NCBI GenBank assembly: GCA_900239685.1
Contig: OENT01000159.1
Coordinates: 116,908-180,907, forward strand
Direction: 5' to 3'
Source of the DNA: Rotaria macrura
Taxonomy: Eukaryota; Rotifera; Eurotatoria; Philodinida; Philodinidae
DNA: 64,000 nt
A model generated the notes under the pieces. That model made no database searches. It was not told the DNA's origin and was given only the letters and a program-made list of their open reading frames with translations. A program made the translations under genes and the position numbers. How positions within the stretch are numbered: the stretch's first letter is position 1; each line of letters opens with the position of its first letter. Positions 37,201 through 49,571 of this stretch are shown here, piece after piece.

Positions 37201-37554
37201 CCTATCGTTGCTTGTTTCGATAAAGCAATAAAACGTAAATTGTCTACGTATTTCAATTGTATGGCTCTACTGCCTTGTTTATCTACCAACGAAGGCACAA
37301 ATACAAATATTTAAAAAAAAATCAATATTTTTCTTGTTTCAATTAGATTTACCCTTGAGAAAATGCCGAGCTATATTAAATAAATTGTCAAGAGTAAAAC
37401 CATATTCTTCACTAAAAGATAATGATTGAGTTTCATTTGTTTTAATATCACTATTATTTGTCATTGAAGTTGACATTGTTTTGGAATTCGAGACAGCTAG
37501 AATTACTTGACCAAAACTATTATCAGCAAGTATTTCATCGTAATACAATGACAT
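34206..37554 (-). CDS. ACBD3: ACBD3 / GCP60 homologue, Golgi acyl-CoA-binding GOLD-domain protein, 565 aa
   Basis: Golgi-resident scaffold; the human protein binds giantin, PI4KB and PKA. Exons: 37353-37554, 37138-37282, 36924-37064, 35730-35846, 35570-35657, 35381-35485, 34943-35321, 34746-34864, 34495-34675, 34206-34426 (1698 nt). Order: acyl-CoA-binding domain (about 45-150: [32 protein letters not shown]), a charged coiled coil ([20 protein letters not shown]), a Q-rich segment ([18 protein letters not shown]), a low-complexity linker, and a C-terminal GOLD domain ([32 protein letters not shown], an acidic run, [37 protein letters not shown]). Human length is 528. The start is the first ATG in the first exon. 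A TTG three codons earlier is in frame but was not used. It is head to head with the TVP23 homologue. Confidence 0.95.
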
Positions 37555-37880
37555 GAACAAAATAATTATCTATTATTCTGTTTGTCTTTCTAGTTTTTCA
37601 TTAACAGAACACTGTGAATAAGGAATAAACTTCGTTTTATTTTACTATGTAAGGTATTTGACCGACCACCTGTCTACGACAGCATTTGAGAGACATTTGA
37701 CTGGATAGAACGATCTACCAATCATAAAACAGAAAAAGTGAGGTCTCATGTAGATTGCCATGTCGCATATGAATGATTTATTATAATAAATGAGATTGGC
37801 TGATTCATTTTCGTAAACCAGTTGAAAACAAGAAATCTTTTTTCATGTTGATTTTTTTTCATCTGATGAACATTTAAATC
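37555..37880. promoter_or_regulatory. 326 bp divergent promoter region between ACBD3 and TVP23 homologues
   Basis: The two start codons face away from each other with only 326 bp between them, so the stretch must hold both 5' UTRs and at least part of both promoters. I see no obvious TATA pair; AT-rich words are frequent everywhere here. Confidence 0.6.
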
Positions 37881-40443
37881 ATGGCACAACTGTTATCAAA
37901 TGAAGATGAAGTTTTAGAAGCATTCGATCCATCGATTGCAGCTTCACGAAGATTTAAGTATGTGTTAACGTTCAGAAACAGAGCCGTCACTTAGCTAGTA
38001 GACAGGAGACGAAAAGCGACTGAGTCACTCGTGATGACATGCAACGTGGAAAGTTTTTAACATGAAGAAACGTTAGAATCCTTGAATTTCTGCGTTCAGC
38101 TAAATCAGAAAGTTTCCATATCTGCTTTGTGGAATCATTGAATTCATCACAGGAAAGAAACTGTGAAATTTAAATATGCATGCAATCATTGGATGAATCG
38201 ATGCATATGCATATAGAAACAGCCCTCAAACATTTATTACACATGATATAAGATTGAAGTCATCCGTTAGTTATTACAAGCAGAACAGACTACTTTTAGC
38301 CTAGATTTCTAATTTGATTTTAATGCAACGGCATGAAACTGTGCTTTTCTTTCATATTTGATATCAAATGTTTTAAAGTCGTGTGTGAGATCATGGGAAT
38401 TCTTCTTGTTGAAATAAAGACAATAAGTAATATAATATTGAACGAAATTCTTTCCGTAAATTAATTGTTAGTTTGAGTATTGATCGACAATGTGCATCTA
38501 ATTAAGTGATTTGCATACATTTTTTGTACAACCTTTTATACTCATTCATACCAAATATGCTCTGATCATATCAATCATAAACGAGACATTATGTCAAAGA
38601 TAATACACTAATGTTAATTCAATAAAGTTCCAGCATTCATATAAATTAGTTTTCATAGTTTGTGGAACTCATCTATTTTTGAAGAAACAGTGAGTGGAAA
38701 GTGTTCCCTCCATTTCAAACCATAGAAACCAGTATATTATTCCATTAAAGCATAGCAACCAATATTATATTATCGTCATATATCACAATGTTATTTACCG
38801 TTTATTTCAATGCTTATAATAAGAAAAATGAACAATGAAAACATGGAAATTAGCGAGGGAATATCAACAATGAACATGAAAAATAGGGTGCCCATGAGAG
38901 AAAGACGATGTAAAAAAATTTCGTGATATTACATTTACTGTTAGTGTTATGAAGCTATACAAATCTGAGTTCCACATTTTAGCCTTTTAAAATTTATTTG
39001 TAAGAGTTTTGTCGAAATCTACTTATAAAATTTTGAATTTATTACTGTCCATGATAAGTGCTCTCCATAGTAGTGTTCTGTTAAGATTATGATTTTCTCA
39101 AGAAATTTAGTGTCATAATTACAGATTTCATTGAACTCAAGACTATCTTCTGAACGATACTGTTTTGAAAATTGAATCAAATACTTAGTCAAAGATTATG
39201 GACAGATGCATTTGATAGACAATCAGAGACTCATGTTAATGCACGAAGTATTTCTTTTTTTTTTTTGTTGTTGCTGTAACGATAAAGTATGACCAAGAAA
39301 TGAAGTTCATTGAAAACCTAAATCTAAGTCATCGTGAGCATGGTTAGAATGATATGAATAGTTTCTATTCTTATGAGTCATTAATCTTTGAATATTTCAT
39401 ATTCCGAATAATGCTGAGTAGAATGTTGACCATCGGAAAAAAAACATTCTCAACAAAATTTAGCTCATAATAAAAGTCTCACTAACTACAATTTGTCGAA
39501 TTGACATTCGTCTGTCTATTTTAATAATTAAAATACATTGTTTTTTGTTATTCGTAAATCTACGATTGAAATATTGCCATCGAGATCGATTATGATTGAT
39601 TTTTTTACATGAAAAAATGAATATAATTTTTCATATGATATTTAGACATCCAATAGCTGTCTTTTTTCATATGGCATTCCGTTCGTTAGCTATCGTCGCT
39701 TATTTTGTATGTTCATGGGCGAAAACAAGTTTTGTTACATCATTTATTATTATAATCATACTGCTTTCAATGGATTTTTGGACAGTAAAGAACATAACAG
39801 GTCGATTATTAGCTGGCCTTCGTTATTGGAATTATGTTGATGATGCAGGAAATAATCATTGGATATTCGAATCAAAGAAAGTAAGAAAATGAAAATGACA
39901 TGTTTTTCTTTGATACTAGTAATTTGATAAGAAAAAAAAAATTTCTTGTTATCTTTTTCCAATTGATAGGGAGCAGATAAAAATGCGATTTCATCGATTG
40001 AATCGAATATTTTTTGGCTTTCATTGATATTTACAATACTTCTATGGATGATATTAACTATCACGACATTATTCTCTCCGACATATATTGTAAGTCGTGG
40101 AATTTTTTTTTTCGTTTGTATACAACTACTAATTATAATTTTATTAAATAATAATTGTTTAGATTATTACAGGTGTAGCTCTGGCATTGAATATTACAAA
40201 TTTATACGGCTTCGTTCGTTGTAAAGTATGAATAAACAAGAAACAAAGAAATTTTTCGCTGTCGACAGTAAACTGATTTTATAATTTTAGTTTGGTTCAA
40301 ATGAAAAAATATCTGATGAAATGAAGAAAACAGTATTTAAATCTTTTCTCTCACGTGTGACTGGCACTGCCAGTAGTACGACTGCAACTTCTAGTGATTC
40401 TCAACAGCAACCAACCACTGCTCGTACAATGTTCGGACCCTAG
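37881..40443 (+). CDS. TVP23: TVP23 (FAM18) homologue, Golgi membrane protein, 215 aa, 5 exons
   Basis: Conserved multi-pass membrane protein of late Golgi vesicles, involved in membrane trafficking. Exons 37881-37957, 39646-39880, 39970-40089, 40163-40225 and 40291-40443 (648 nt); the first intron is 1.7 kb. The cytosolic N-terminus ([15 protein letters not shown]) is followed by the family core: [13 protein letters not shown] analogue, helix [13 protein letters not shown], the signature [29 protein letters not shown], two more helices ([40 protein letters not shown]) and a Ser/Thr/Gln tail ending MFGP. Length and order match animal TVP23. In exon 4 an alternative acceptor (TTACAG/GTG) lies 9 nt downstream and would drop three residues in frame. 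Confidence 0.94.
37958..39645 (+). other. 1.7 kb first intron of the TVP23 homologue
   Basis: GTATGT...TATTTAG. No gene or repeat recognised inside. Its position close to the divergent promoter makes it a candidate for intronic regulatory sequence, without direct evidence. Confidence 0.7.
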
Positions 40444-43045
40444 AAAATCATCCTATTGAGACTTTATATTTTAGAACGAAAGTTTTTCTTTTCCATTTAT
40501 TCGTTTTCTTTGCGATTTTTATTCATATGAAATATACATAATTATATCTATTGTTATTGCTGGTATCCAAGGATACATTCCTCTTTGATAGACAGTAAGA
40601 AAAGAAATGGGTGTAAGACCCTATTGTTGAGGATGCAGTCATCCATGACGTTTCACGTTTTTCGTTTCGCTTTTGTATCTTCAATGACGGCTTGTTTTTC
40701 TTTGACTAATGCTAAATGTCAGCTTTCGTGTTTGACGAATAAATCGAAAAGCTATTATATTGGTACAATCATCTGTTTATCCTTGTCATCTATATATTAA
40801 TATGATTTTGATTTGACCCAAAATGTCCTTGTGTTCCGCCTATTGATCTTCATTGTGGGTCCAGTAAATTGAAGGCCAATCGAATAAAAGATTTCGTCTT
40901 TCAGCTCAAGTATTAAGACACAGATCATTTTCCTATGTGATGCACGATGATCTAAGATTGTTTTGTTTTTTCGTTTTATTTGCATTGTCATAATAGACGA
41001 TAAAACACATCAAATCGAACGATTTAATCTTTATCTTAATGTAACATATTTGTTTTTTTTCTTTAAACAATGCTATTATCATCATTATTATTTTTGATCT
41101 ACAATTACATAGTACAAATTCTATTGTTTAAATAACGTTACTAATTCTGTTGGTAATATTTGTATTTGTGAGATCATTTTCTATGTGGGCAAAAAACTAG
41201 GGTGCATATTGGATGACAGATCATTTCTTAAGTATTCTGTAGATTCCTCAAAACTGTAGACATTGGTTGACAGGGAGTGTTTAATTTATAGTGAAATCGA
41301 CAATGCTAGATTTGATTGATTTAAAAATGATAACGCAATTTATTTAGGAACTATTATTTACATTGATGTTCTTGGTACTCGTTGAGATGGATTGAAATCA
41401 AACAGAGAGTCGTTTGACTATGTTGTCGAATAATCGTGTACTCTTATATTTGATTAGTTTTCTTCTAGTGTGGTCACAACAATATTTTGAGCAGAGTACT
41501 TAACTATGTCATTGAATGGAATATCTCTCGTATACTAGTTATGTTTTAATAGAACTAAGAAAGTCTCTACGACTAAACGGAAAAAAATGGACAAGAATCC
41601 TATCGTATATATTTCTGTTTTTTCCAATACCTTTTTTTGAATCGATTTTAAATCGTAATCTGAAATCATGCATCAAAGGTGATACTTTCTTTTTTTAAAT
41701 AAATTCTTCAATAGCTATAGGATGTTATTTGAAAACAGGACTTGTGAAAAATGGAAATCATCGGAGTTGTGTTCATTTTTTAAAAATCTTCAACTTGACG
41801 TTCGAATGTATATCTCAAAATTGAATATTCATTGTAAACTCAACCGACAGAAACTTATTCTCATAAGAATCAATGGAAAACTAAGAAAATAAACTGTAAT
41901 ACGAAACGATACTTCGTGTCTTCAGTTTTAGCTCTCTAAGGATGTACATTGCGTGTTTCTATTACAGTTCCACGTTAGAAGTAATTCGAATAATCGAAGT
42001 GTAAACTATCCTATTCGTTTTTTATCTTACGAATCTGTGAACTTAAATTTTGGCAAGACAAACGTCCATGTCTTGGAAGTATAGGTACCTAGTATATATA
42101 TATATAGCAATACTTCATAATGCCGTTAAATCTAACAAACCCTTGATTACTATATCGAGTGTTAGTTGGAGAATGAATCAATATTGTAAAAGTATTTAGA
42201 ACAATATCAATCTTTACTACATGTAAACAGATCGATTCATCAATACTTCAACACATAATTGACATGCTTTAACAGAATGAAGCGACGTATGCTGATATGA
42301 TTACGTCTGTTGATTGATGGAAACGAATATAATAATTATGTTATATAGGATTTGAGTTTTGAGCTATAGGAATTTTCCTAGATCATCGTAAATGAATTTG
42401 GCTTCTTCAAATTGTGTGAATAACTTTTTGAAATGATCAACTTCACACGAATAAAGTTTTCATTAAAGTTATGAGCCTATAGACATCTTTAAGATTTTTC
42501 CTGGCCTATTGTCCTTAGATATTGAAAGTTCGTTTTATTTTTCATTTATTTAAAACTTCAAACAAGAAATATTAGACTAATCAAAACTTACATTACTCTC
42601 TAATCTATACTCGGGGAATTCTGCTCTCGAAGAATATCACGGATGGAAACTATATTTTTCATGTGACTAGAAAACATCATAGCATTACTTTGATAGATGC
42701 AGTAAAATTTCAAATTTTTTCGAAGATATAGATTCAAAAATACTGAATCCCATTCTAGACTTCTCTATGAATTTGATGTATTCATCCAATGTATATCATC
42801 TGTATCAAATAACGATTAAATATTTAGTATTCATTACGAACAATATTGTCATCAACAACTAACATTAGACGAAATATTTGTGATCGGCATAGAAGAACTA
42901 CGAATACTGTAGTTGATGAAAATTATAAGAGAAAAAAACTCGATGATGAACTTCATCTAAATTTATTTGTAATTGTTGCAAGAAAAAAAATATATACTGT
43001 ATCAACTTCGGTTGATTCATACAATATTCATTATTTCTATTAATC
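40444..43045. other. 2.6 kb intergenic region, no gene recognised
   Basis: Convergent 3' flanks of the TVP23 homologue (+) and selenoprotein N (-). Short frames here have no family resemblance. The SECIS element lies at its right end. Confidence 0.5.
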
Positions 43046-43112
43046 TAGGGCAAATACGTTCATGCTAAACTTCAGATAGATATATCCTTTCAAGTTTAGC
43101 AATCATTTAATT
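43046..43112 (-). promoter_or_regulatory. SECIS element of the selenoprotein N mRNA
   Basis: Directs Sec insertion at UGA. On the minus strand, 57 nt past the stop, ATGA (43103-43106) is followed by TT and a stem GCTAAACTT (43092-43100) that pairs perfectly with AAGTTTAGC (43064-43072), then A and TGAA (43059-43062). This is the UGA/GA quartet layout of eukaryotic SECIS elements with a 10 bp helix II. The 19 nt apical loop starts GAAAGG, giving the unpaired A pair in its 5' side. The lower helix is weak and AT-rich. Confidence 0.82.
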
Positions 43113-43162
43113 TTCTTTTGTCATTAAGTTAATATCAACATGAATATCTATGAATCAACTGG

Positions 43163-46100
43163 TTATTCTTGTCGATTAAGGGCTTGTTCTAAGAATTCAA
43201 TGTATCGATTGACGGTTATGTCTAGTCCATTGGAAACACTAGAACAAAAAGAAAACAAATGAAATAAATATTTTCTTATTAGTTTTAGTATAAATTTACA
43301 TGTTGAGTAATTCTTCAACTTTTGAAGGCGTATCTAATAAATCGTTGGCATTGAGTTTACTTATGACAGTACCATCGATAGATTGTACCAATGATTCAAC
43401 TGGAAAAGCATAATTATCAAGAGCTTGCTTAGCACGTTGAGAATCTTTGATTGCATCGTCTGATGTATTACCTATGATTGCCTTGATACAACAAACCATC
43501 ATTATATAATCAAGGGTTTTGTGTTTAGCAGAAATAAGATTACCTTTAAATCGACAACTAATGCCCATGATGATACAAATTTATCACGCAACAAATTTAT
43601 AACGGCCGAACTTTCGAGAACTAAATAAAAAGAATAGTTATTGTTTAGCATCATGATTTTTCATTTAAATATTTTATGATTACCTGTTTCTCGTAAAGTT
43701 CGGCCTGAACCTCAGCATGATTGATCATCGAGTGCACCCCAAAGAATGATTGTATGAACTAATTTATTCGTTTCTTCAGCTTTTTTAAATGCTTCTCGAT
43801 ATTCATAATATGGAACCTAAATTATAGAAAAACATTGTTTAAAATGAGAACAACAGATGAAAATAATTATCAATCTTGAAATACTTCTTTAAATGGAAAA
43901 AATTGTCGTTCAAGTAAATTAAATATTTCTTTTTCATTCATAAAACTTTCATCGATTGGATCGAACGATTTCAATAAACTTTCATACAGACTGTCATTCA
44001 TTGATGTGATATAGTGTTCAGCAGTTAAGCCTGTTTGATTCATATCAATTGATGGTCCTGCTGAACGTAATTCCATTCGAGGCATATAACCTATGTCGAC
44101 TTCCATGGAAGCTGATGAACCACCACGATCTACTAACCATTCCATATCTTGAAAGGCAAAAGAAAAATTTCTGAACGAAAAGTTCAATGCAAGAAAATAA
44201 TTACCAACGTTGAGTCGTTTTTCATTTGGAACATACATTTGAAAAAAGGTTAATTCAGAAGCATCATCTTTTATTATTAAACGACCTTGAAATAGACCTG
44301 GCGTATACCAGAATGGATGATATGGTGGTGTATTAAGTTGAAATTCTGCATGAATTCTATGGAAGAGAAAAAATGTATCATCGACGTATTCGATAATATT
44401 TCAACAGAATCATCTAAAATTAGATTCTCTATTTTCTACATGAGTTTCAAGTTGTAATTTTAGAAGAATACTACATTGTTTATTTCTATAGATCACAATT
44501 CTTTTCGTATTGTGCTCTATCAATAATATGAAGATGATTTTAATCTTAGATAGATATCTATGACTCTATGATAAGTAAACATGTTAATTAAAAATCGCCT
44601 ACTTGGTGGGCTTTGTTGTCTAAAGCAAAAAACGATACACCACTATTGATAAATAAGAATATCTGATGCATAACGACGTGTGTCGAAGTGTAGTTTTATT
44701 TTTATCTAACGCTCATTCATTTGATCAGTTTGCTTAATACTTTGAGAGCTCTGAATAGCTTTTTAATTTTGGCACGACAATTATTCAGACAAGTAATTTA
44801 TCTTGAACCCATACAGAGTCTAGATCAATAAACCAGAGATAATAAAGAACATTGTTTCACCTTTTTTTTCTACAATAATATTCTTTCTACAAATAAAACT
44901 TATCTACAGAAGTAATCGAATAGAGAATAATTGATCAATTTTCTTAAAATTTTTCTTCTCGTTGTCGTTTCCTGAAATTATCTGTGACGAACGAATATGA
45001 TTGATTGCATTGATTAACATTGTCTACCAGTTACGTCTCAAGAATATCTCATACGAAGAAATCCAATCATAAATGATCAAACCGATCTAGCTGAGTTTTG
45101 GATTCATTTCAGATAGGAAATGAGCAGCTCAATTAAAAATGCTCTTGAGATGTATATTCAACAAATGTAATTCGACATACTTTTGTATGTGTTCGGTACC
45201 GCGGTGAAATTAGATGCATCATGAATAAAAATCAGATGTCGGAGTCAAGGTTATAAACACAAGATGAAGAAAATCAATAGTATGCAGAAGTATTATCTAT
45301 GTATGGGTTTTAATTCAAAAATTGGCAGCAATGTTAATTTTTTGAAAAGAAAGCTTGTTTTTTCAAATCTCAAATTGTTACTTCAACCCACAGAATTTTC
45401 CATCTATTCATAAGACTTAAATTTGAATATTCATGTTGATAGTATAAACAAAATCACAAACCGAAAATAGATATCAAGAAGTGCACCATGACGAGCACGA
45501 ACTACTGCAACAATTCCTTGCGGTGGGAATCGAGTGAAAATAAATGGTCGTGGATGAAACATGCTTAATAGACGATGAACAATAATATGTTCATGTGATA
45601 CATCTGGTGGATAATATCTATTGAAAAATTCGAATTATATCTTTTACATGATTTTTTCGATGCGATCAATGACGTACCGATTAGCTGAAAGATGCTCGAC
45701 GAATTGTCGTTGATTACCTTCAATAATCCAATATGGTTTACTAATTTCTATGGTTGACTTCGGTAAAAATGATTTGAAATGACGTGCAGCAAAATTTAAA
45801 CGAGAAACATATGGTTGTGTCCATTGTTTTAAGGATTGAAGTTGATCCAAATTAGTCTAATAAAAATAAGTTATCATGTTTCAGTAAGAATTTAAAGCAA
45901 GACAACGATTCATACGACATACAAGATATGAATGACGAAAATTTTTAGTCATCATTGAAAAATCCAATGGCTCAAAGAACGCAGTCATTGTTACTAGATG
46001 ATCAGTATTTAATATTGGTTGAATATAATCGGCTGGAACTTTCTTGTGACCAAATTGATTAGCAATAGGTTCAAACTCTTCGATCGATAAATAATTATCC

Positions 46101-46348
46101 TCATTTCGATCGTACTTGCGAAATAGATAGAGTATTTCTGAATGATAATATTTCTCATCTGATATATCTTCATTTAGTGAGAAACTCTTCCATTTATTCA
46201 CTAAAGTAAATATTAACGCAACTGAGACCATTATAATACCGAACGCTATCACATATTGTCCAAAGGTTTTAGTTGAATGTTGAGTTTTATTTTCAATCGA
46301 TTTGGACGATTGATCTTCTTTATGCCGTCGTCGAAGATCATTCGTCAT
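43163..46348 (-). CDS. SELENON: selenoprotein N (UGA-selenocysteine), 547 aa, 9 exons
   Basis: ER membrane selenoprotein; in vertebrates it supports calcium and redox homeostasis in muscle. Exons: 45923-46348, 45678-45856, 45462-45617, 44205-44356, 43885-44147, 43684-43816, 43544-43620, 43300-43481, 43163-43238 (1644 nt). Features: a basic cytosolic N-terminus, one TM helix (about 31-50), an EF-hand loop [12 protein letters not shown] at about 80-91, then lumenal family segments ([51 protein letters not shown]). The redox motif is [22 protein letters not shown]: the codon at 43712-43714 is TGA, after Cys 426, exactly where human SELENON has Sec. Downstream [17 protein letters not shown] and [16 protein letters not shown] continue the family alignment, so TGA is not the end. 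The second, Alu-derived Sec codon of one human isoform is absent. A SECIS follows the stop. Confidence 0.96.
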
Positions 46349-49300
46349 GATTTCTGATTTCTATTAAAGAAGTTTTTTTTCTGAGATAAAATTTTGTACA
46401 AGAAATTTTTACAGGTTCTTTACCTTCAATAATGTCTACATATCTTTTTAGAAAAAAATTTCAACAAGATTATGGTATTATTTGTGAAGAAAGTGCGTCA
46501 AATATAAATCATACTTCTGAGAATATTTCCAGCTGTTAACTTTTTTGTAATCGTGCAAGGTCCAACAAAGAAAAGTATTTATGATGATACGTATAGTTCT
46601 TGAATAGATCTAGCATGAGAAATTGTACTTGCTGACAAATAGAGAACAATTTTGTTTTCAGTCATCAATGCATCTTACATATTTTTAACACAAGAATCAT
46701 GCTTATTAATATTGTTTTTCACTATAGCTTCATTGATATCCCTGGTAAATTTCTATATTTGTTTCATTGGTCCTTGCTGTTTCTCGTATCCATTCAGGCA
46801 TAACAGGTTGTACTCTTTCGAACGTAAATCATCGTAGGCACAAGTAATTAAAATTTCGTTCCTTTCTTCTTTCTCAGAATCTTCCACTTTTGTATATCCT
46901 ATAACGAGAGAGGACCGGGAAAATTTATTCAAGGTCTCCTGTCTGACGTATTCAAATCAGAAATGACTAGACGAGCTCTATTATACTGTTCGTTTAGTTG
47001 TTACTTGATGAATATGTTCGACAGAGCGTTTGGTTTTGTGATACGTGATTGCTTTATTTTAAACATAAGGTAACGATGAAAGCTAAATCTTATATACATG
47101 CTATTGTTGTCGGTCTGGTGAAATCTTTTTTTTTTATTAAAAGAGGTTACAACAGATTATTTTGAAGCTAAATCTTTGTCATGACGATTTTCATTAGGGA
47201 AAAAGAAACAATCTCATAGAATAGAAACGTTCTATACTATTATCGTGAAAATACTGAATGGCTTTTAGTACATAAAAAAAAACTTTGAAGTTTCCTCTTG
47301 TTCTAATATAGATTTTGTTTTGAAGAATAATAGTGAATGGTATCCTTATCAAGAATTTGTCAGTAGTAGACATGTATCAATAGTTTTACAAAAAAATTAT
47401 CGAAAATACAGAAAACGACGATGATTAGTAAGTTTTTCTTTCTCTTTTTTTTTCTGTTAGAAAGGCGACGCTTACGCTGATACATGAATATATCATGAAA
47501 TCAAGTGTCATTAGTATCTTGATGATGTAAAACAGAAAAAATGAAGTGTAAAAAGCACAAAAAGTCCATTAATGACTCGTAATCATTTGAATATTTCTCT
47601 TGCGTAAGATAATATATTTCAAAAGTATTTTCGTTTCAACGCATGGCAATGAACAGCATGAATATTTTTTTGAAAAACCTGAACAACTCAATGTGCATCA
47701 AACAATGAATGTTACATAGGTATGGTCAAATAAAAGAATTTTCAAACATGTATGAGAAAATATGATTTTCTTTTCTTTTAATCATGTATATTCTACAAGA
47801 AATAGTCGCAAAAAGTAATGGATTACGATGATAAAATGATCATTCATGACTGCCATCTGTCGGTACCTCTCGAATAGCTTGATGATTATCGTTTACTACA
47901 GCTGTTCTTGAATACAAATAAATAAATAAACAAGTAATAATGTCTACTTTGTTTTTCTGATTTCTGTACACGACGATTTTCTATGCATATACTTTTTCTC
48001 GTGGATTCTACGTATTCGTGTCATATGCACACAATCGATTAAATAATTTGATATGTTTACATCGAGGGTTTAGCTAATATTAACATAGTTTTGTATACAC
48101 CGTTTGATAAAAAGTAAAGAGAATATGAATATCTTCCATTTGATAATAGGTTAGTTTATCTGTATTTTATTTCATAATTGACAACATTATTTTATTTTAG
48201 AATCGTCGAAAATATTAACTTAATAACTTTGCTATTGAATATACGACAATACAATATATATATGTATATATATATATTGGATGAATATGGTGACATTTAG
48301 ATTAGAGAAAAATCATCAGAGGTCTGATAAATGAATATCTCAGCATGTAGAAACACAACAGTGAGAGGAACTTAATTGTATTTTAAATAGGTCGTTATCT
48401 TCGAGGTTCCTTGGTTTGCCGACCATAGATGAATTGGATGAGAACGAACACTTTGATCAATTGATGTATCCATTGGCATAATTAATTCTACAAGGATAAC
48501 TCTATTTTCCAAAACAAAAATTTTCAAATTCTATCATTTTCATAAAAGAGGACTTTGATCTTGTTTCTTGAAAATTTGTTTTTTTGAATCCTTGTTAAAA
48601 TACCACTTCGACCTATGCGAATGCCAATAAGCTGTGGTTTTATAAAGTCAATGCGCAAATTTGGTTTAGCTTGTACGACTAAAAATAAGTTTGAGAGTAT
48701 CGATTTCAATGTAAATTATGAATATGTATCGACTGTTGGTTTTATTTCTTTATAATTGCCGAGTTATATCATTATACGGAAGTGAAATAAATTATATTTA
48801 CGTGTTCATATCAATGAAACCTCATGTAAGTTAGGTAAATAGATATTAATGATTAAAATTTTGAAGTTTAAAATGAGCATCGAACTCTGTATAGTCTAGT
48901 AATAAGTCTCAGAAACTTGTCATAGTCGATTTTGTATTCGATGGAACATCCAGTATCTGCTTGAGAGATCTAAACTATTTTACGTTAGTCGTATCATATC
49001 TTTGAATGTTCTAGTTTATGTTTCTCAGACGATGAGAAAAGTTTAGTCTTTTTTAGAATATAGAATGAAATAAGCCATAAAAAAAAGATTACCTAGTCAA
49101 TATAAAGTAAGACCTGGTAAAATGTCCTACTCTTAACCTATTTATTTTGGAGGACAACATTTGATAGTGAGTCATAGTTCTTATCGAACAACAACAGCAT
49201 AAGTTTCAGTCGCGTCTACATGAAGATGAGAAGTGAGGTTCTTCTTCTATTTATTTTACTAAAGGAAAATTTATTTCTATTTGTTTAGTATGTACAAACC

Positions 49301-49571
49301 ATGGCATTGAACAATTAAAAAAACTAGAAACACAGAAAGCAACTAATTACGCATGTCATTTAAAAAACTAATCGAACCTTGATATCTATGCAATCAGTTG
49401 GATATACGTTTTTGTATTTTTCATTTTCAGATTTTTTTTATAGTAGGAAGTTTAGAAGAGTTAGTTATATATTTAGTTAGAAAATTTGGGTAATTGTTTT
49501 TTGTTTTAATTTTATTCTAAATAAATTAACATTGATTATTTGTTTGTTCATCACATTAACAGAGTATAAGA
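46349..49571. other. 3.2 kb intergenic region with a possible gene remnant
   Basis: Between two divergent genes. The one protein-like stretch is on the minus strand at about 48385-48709: a frame with PNLRIDFIKPQLIGIRIGRS and a second frame with RVILVELIMPMD and RSHPIHLWSANQGTS before a TAA. The frames differ and no convincing donor joins them; I do not recognise them. The rest is AT-rich without features. Confidence 0.4.

Noticed and set aside
39756..40064. Minus-strand frame of 102 codons
   Set aside because: Antisense to TVP23 exons and an intron; no motif of its own.
43684..43816. Reading the TGA in selenoprotein N as a disabling stop (pseudogene)
   Set aside because: It lies exactly at the known Sec site, all downstream exons keep phase and family residues, and a SECIS-like hairpin follows.
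48385..48709. Possible minus-strand gene with IDFIKPQLIGIRIGRSG and HPIHLWSANQGTS
   Set aside because: Two different frames, no believable donor site to join them, family not recognised; kept only as a possible remnant in the intergenic note.
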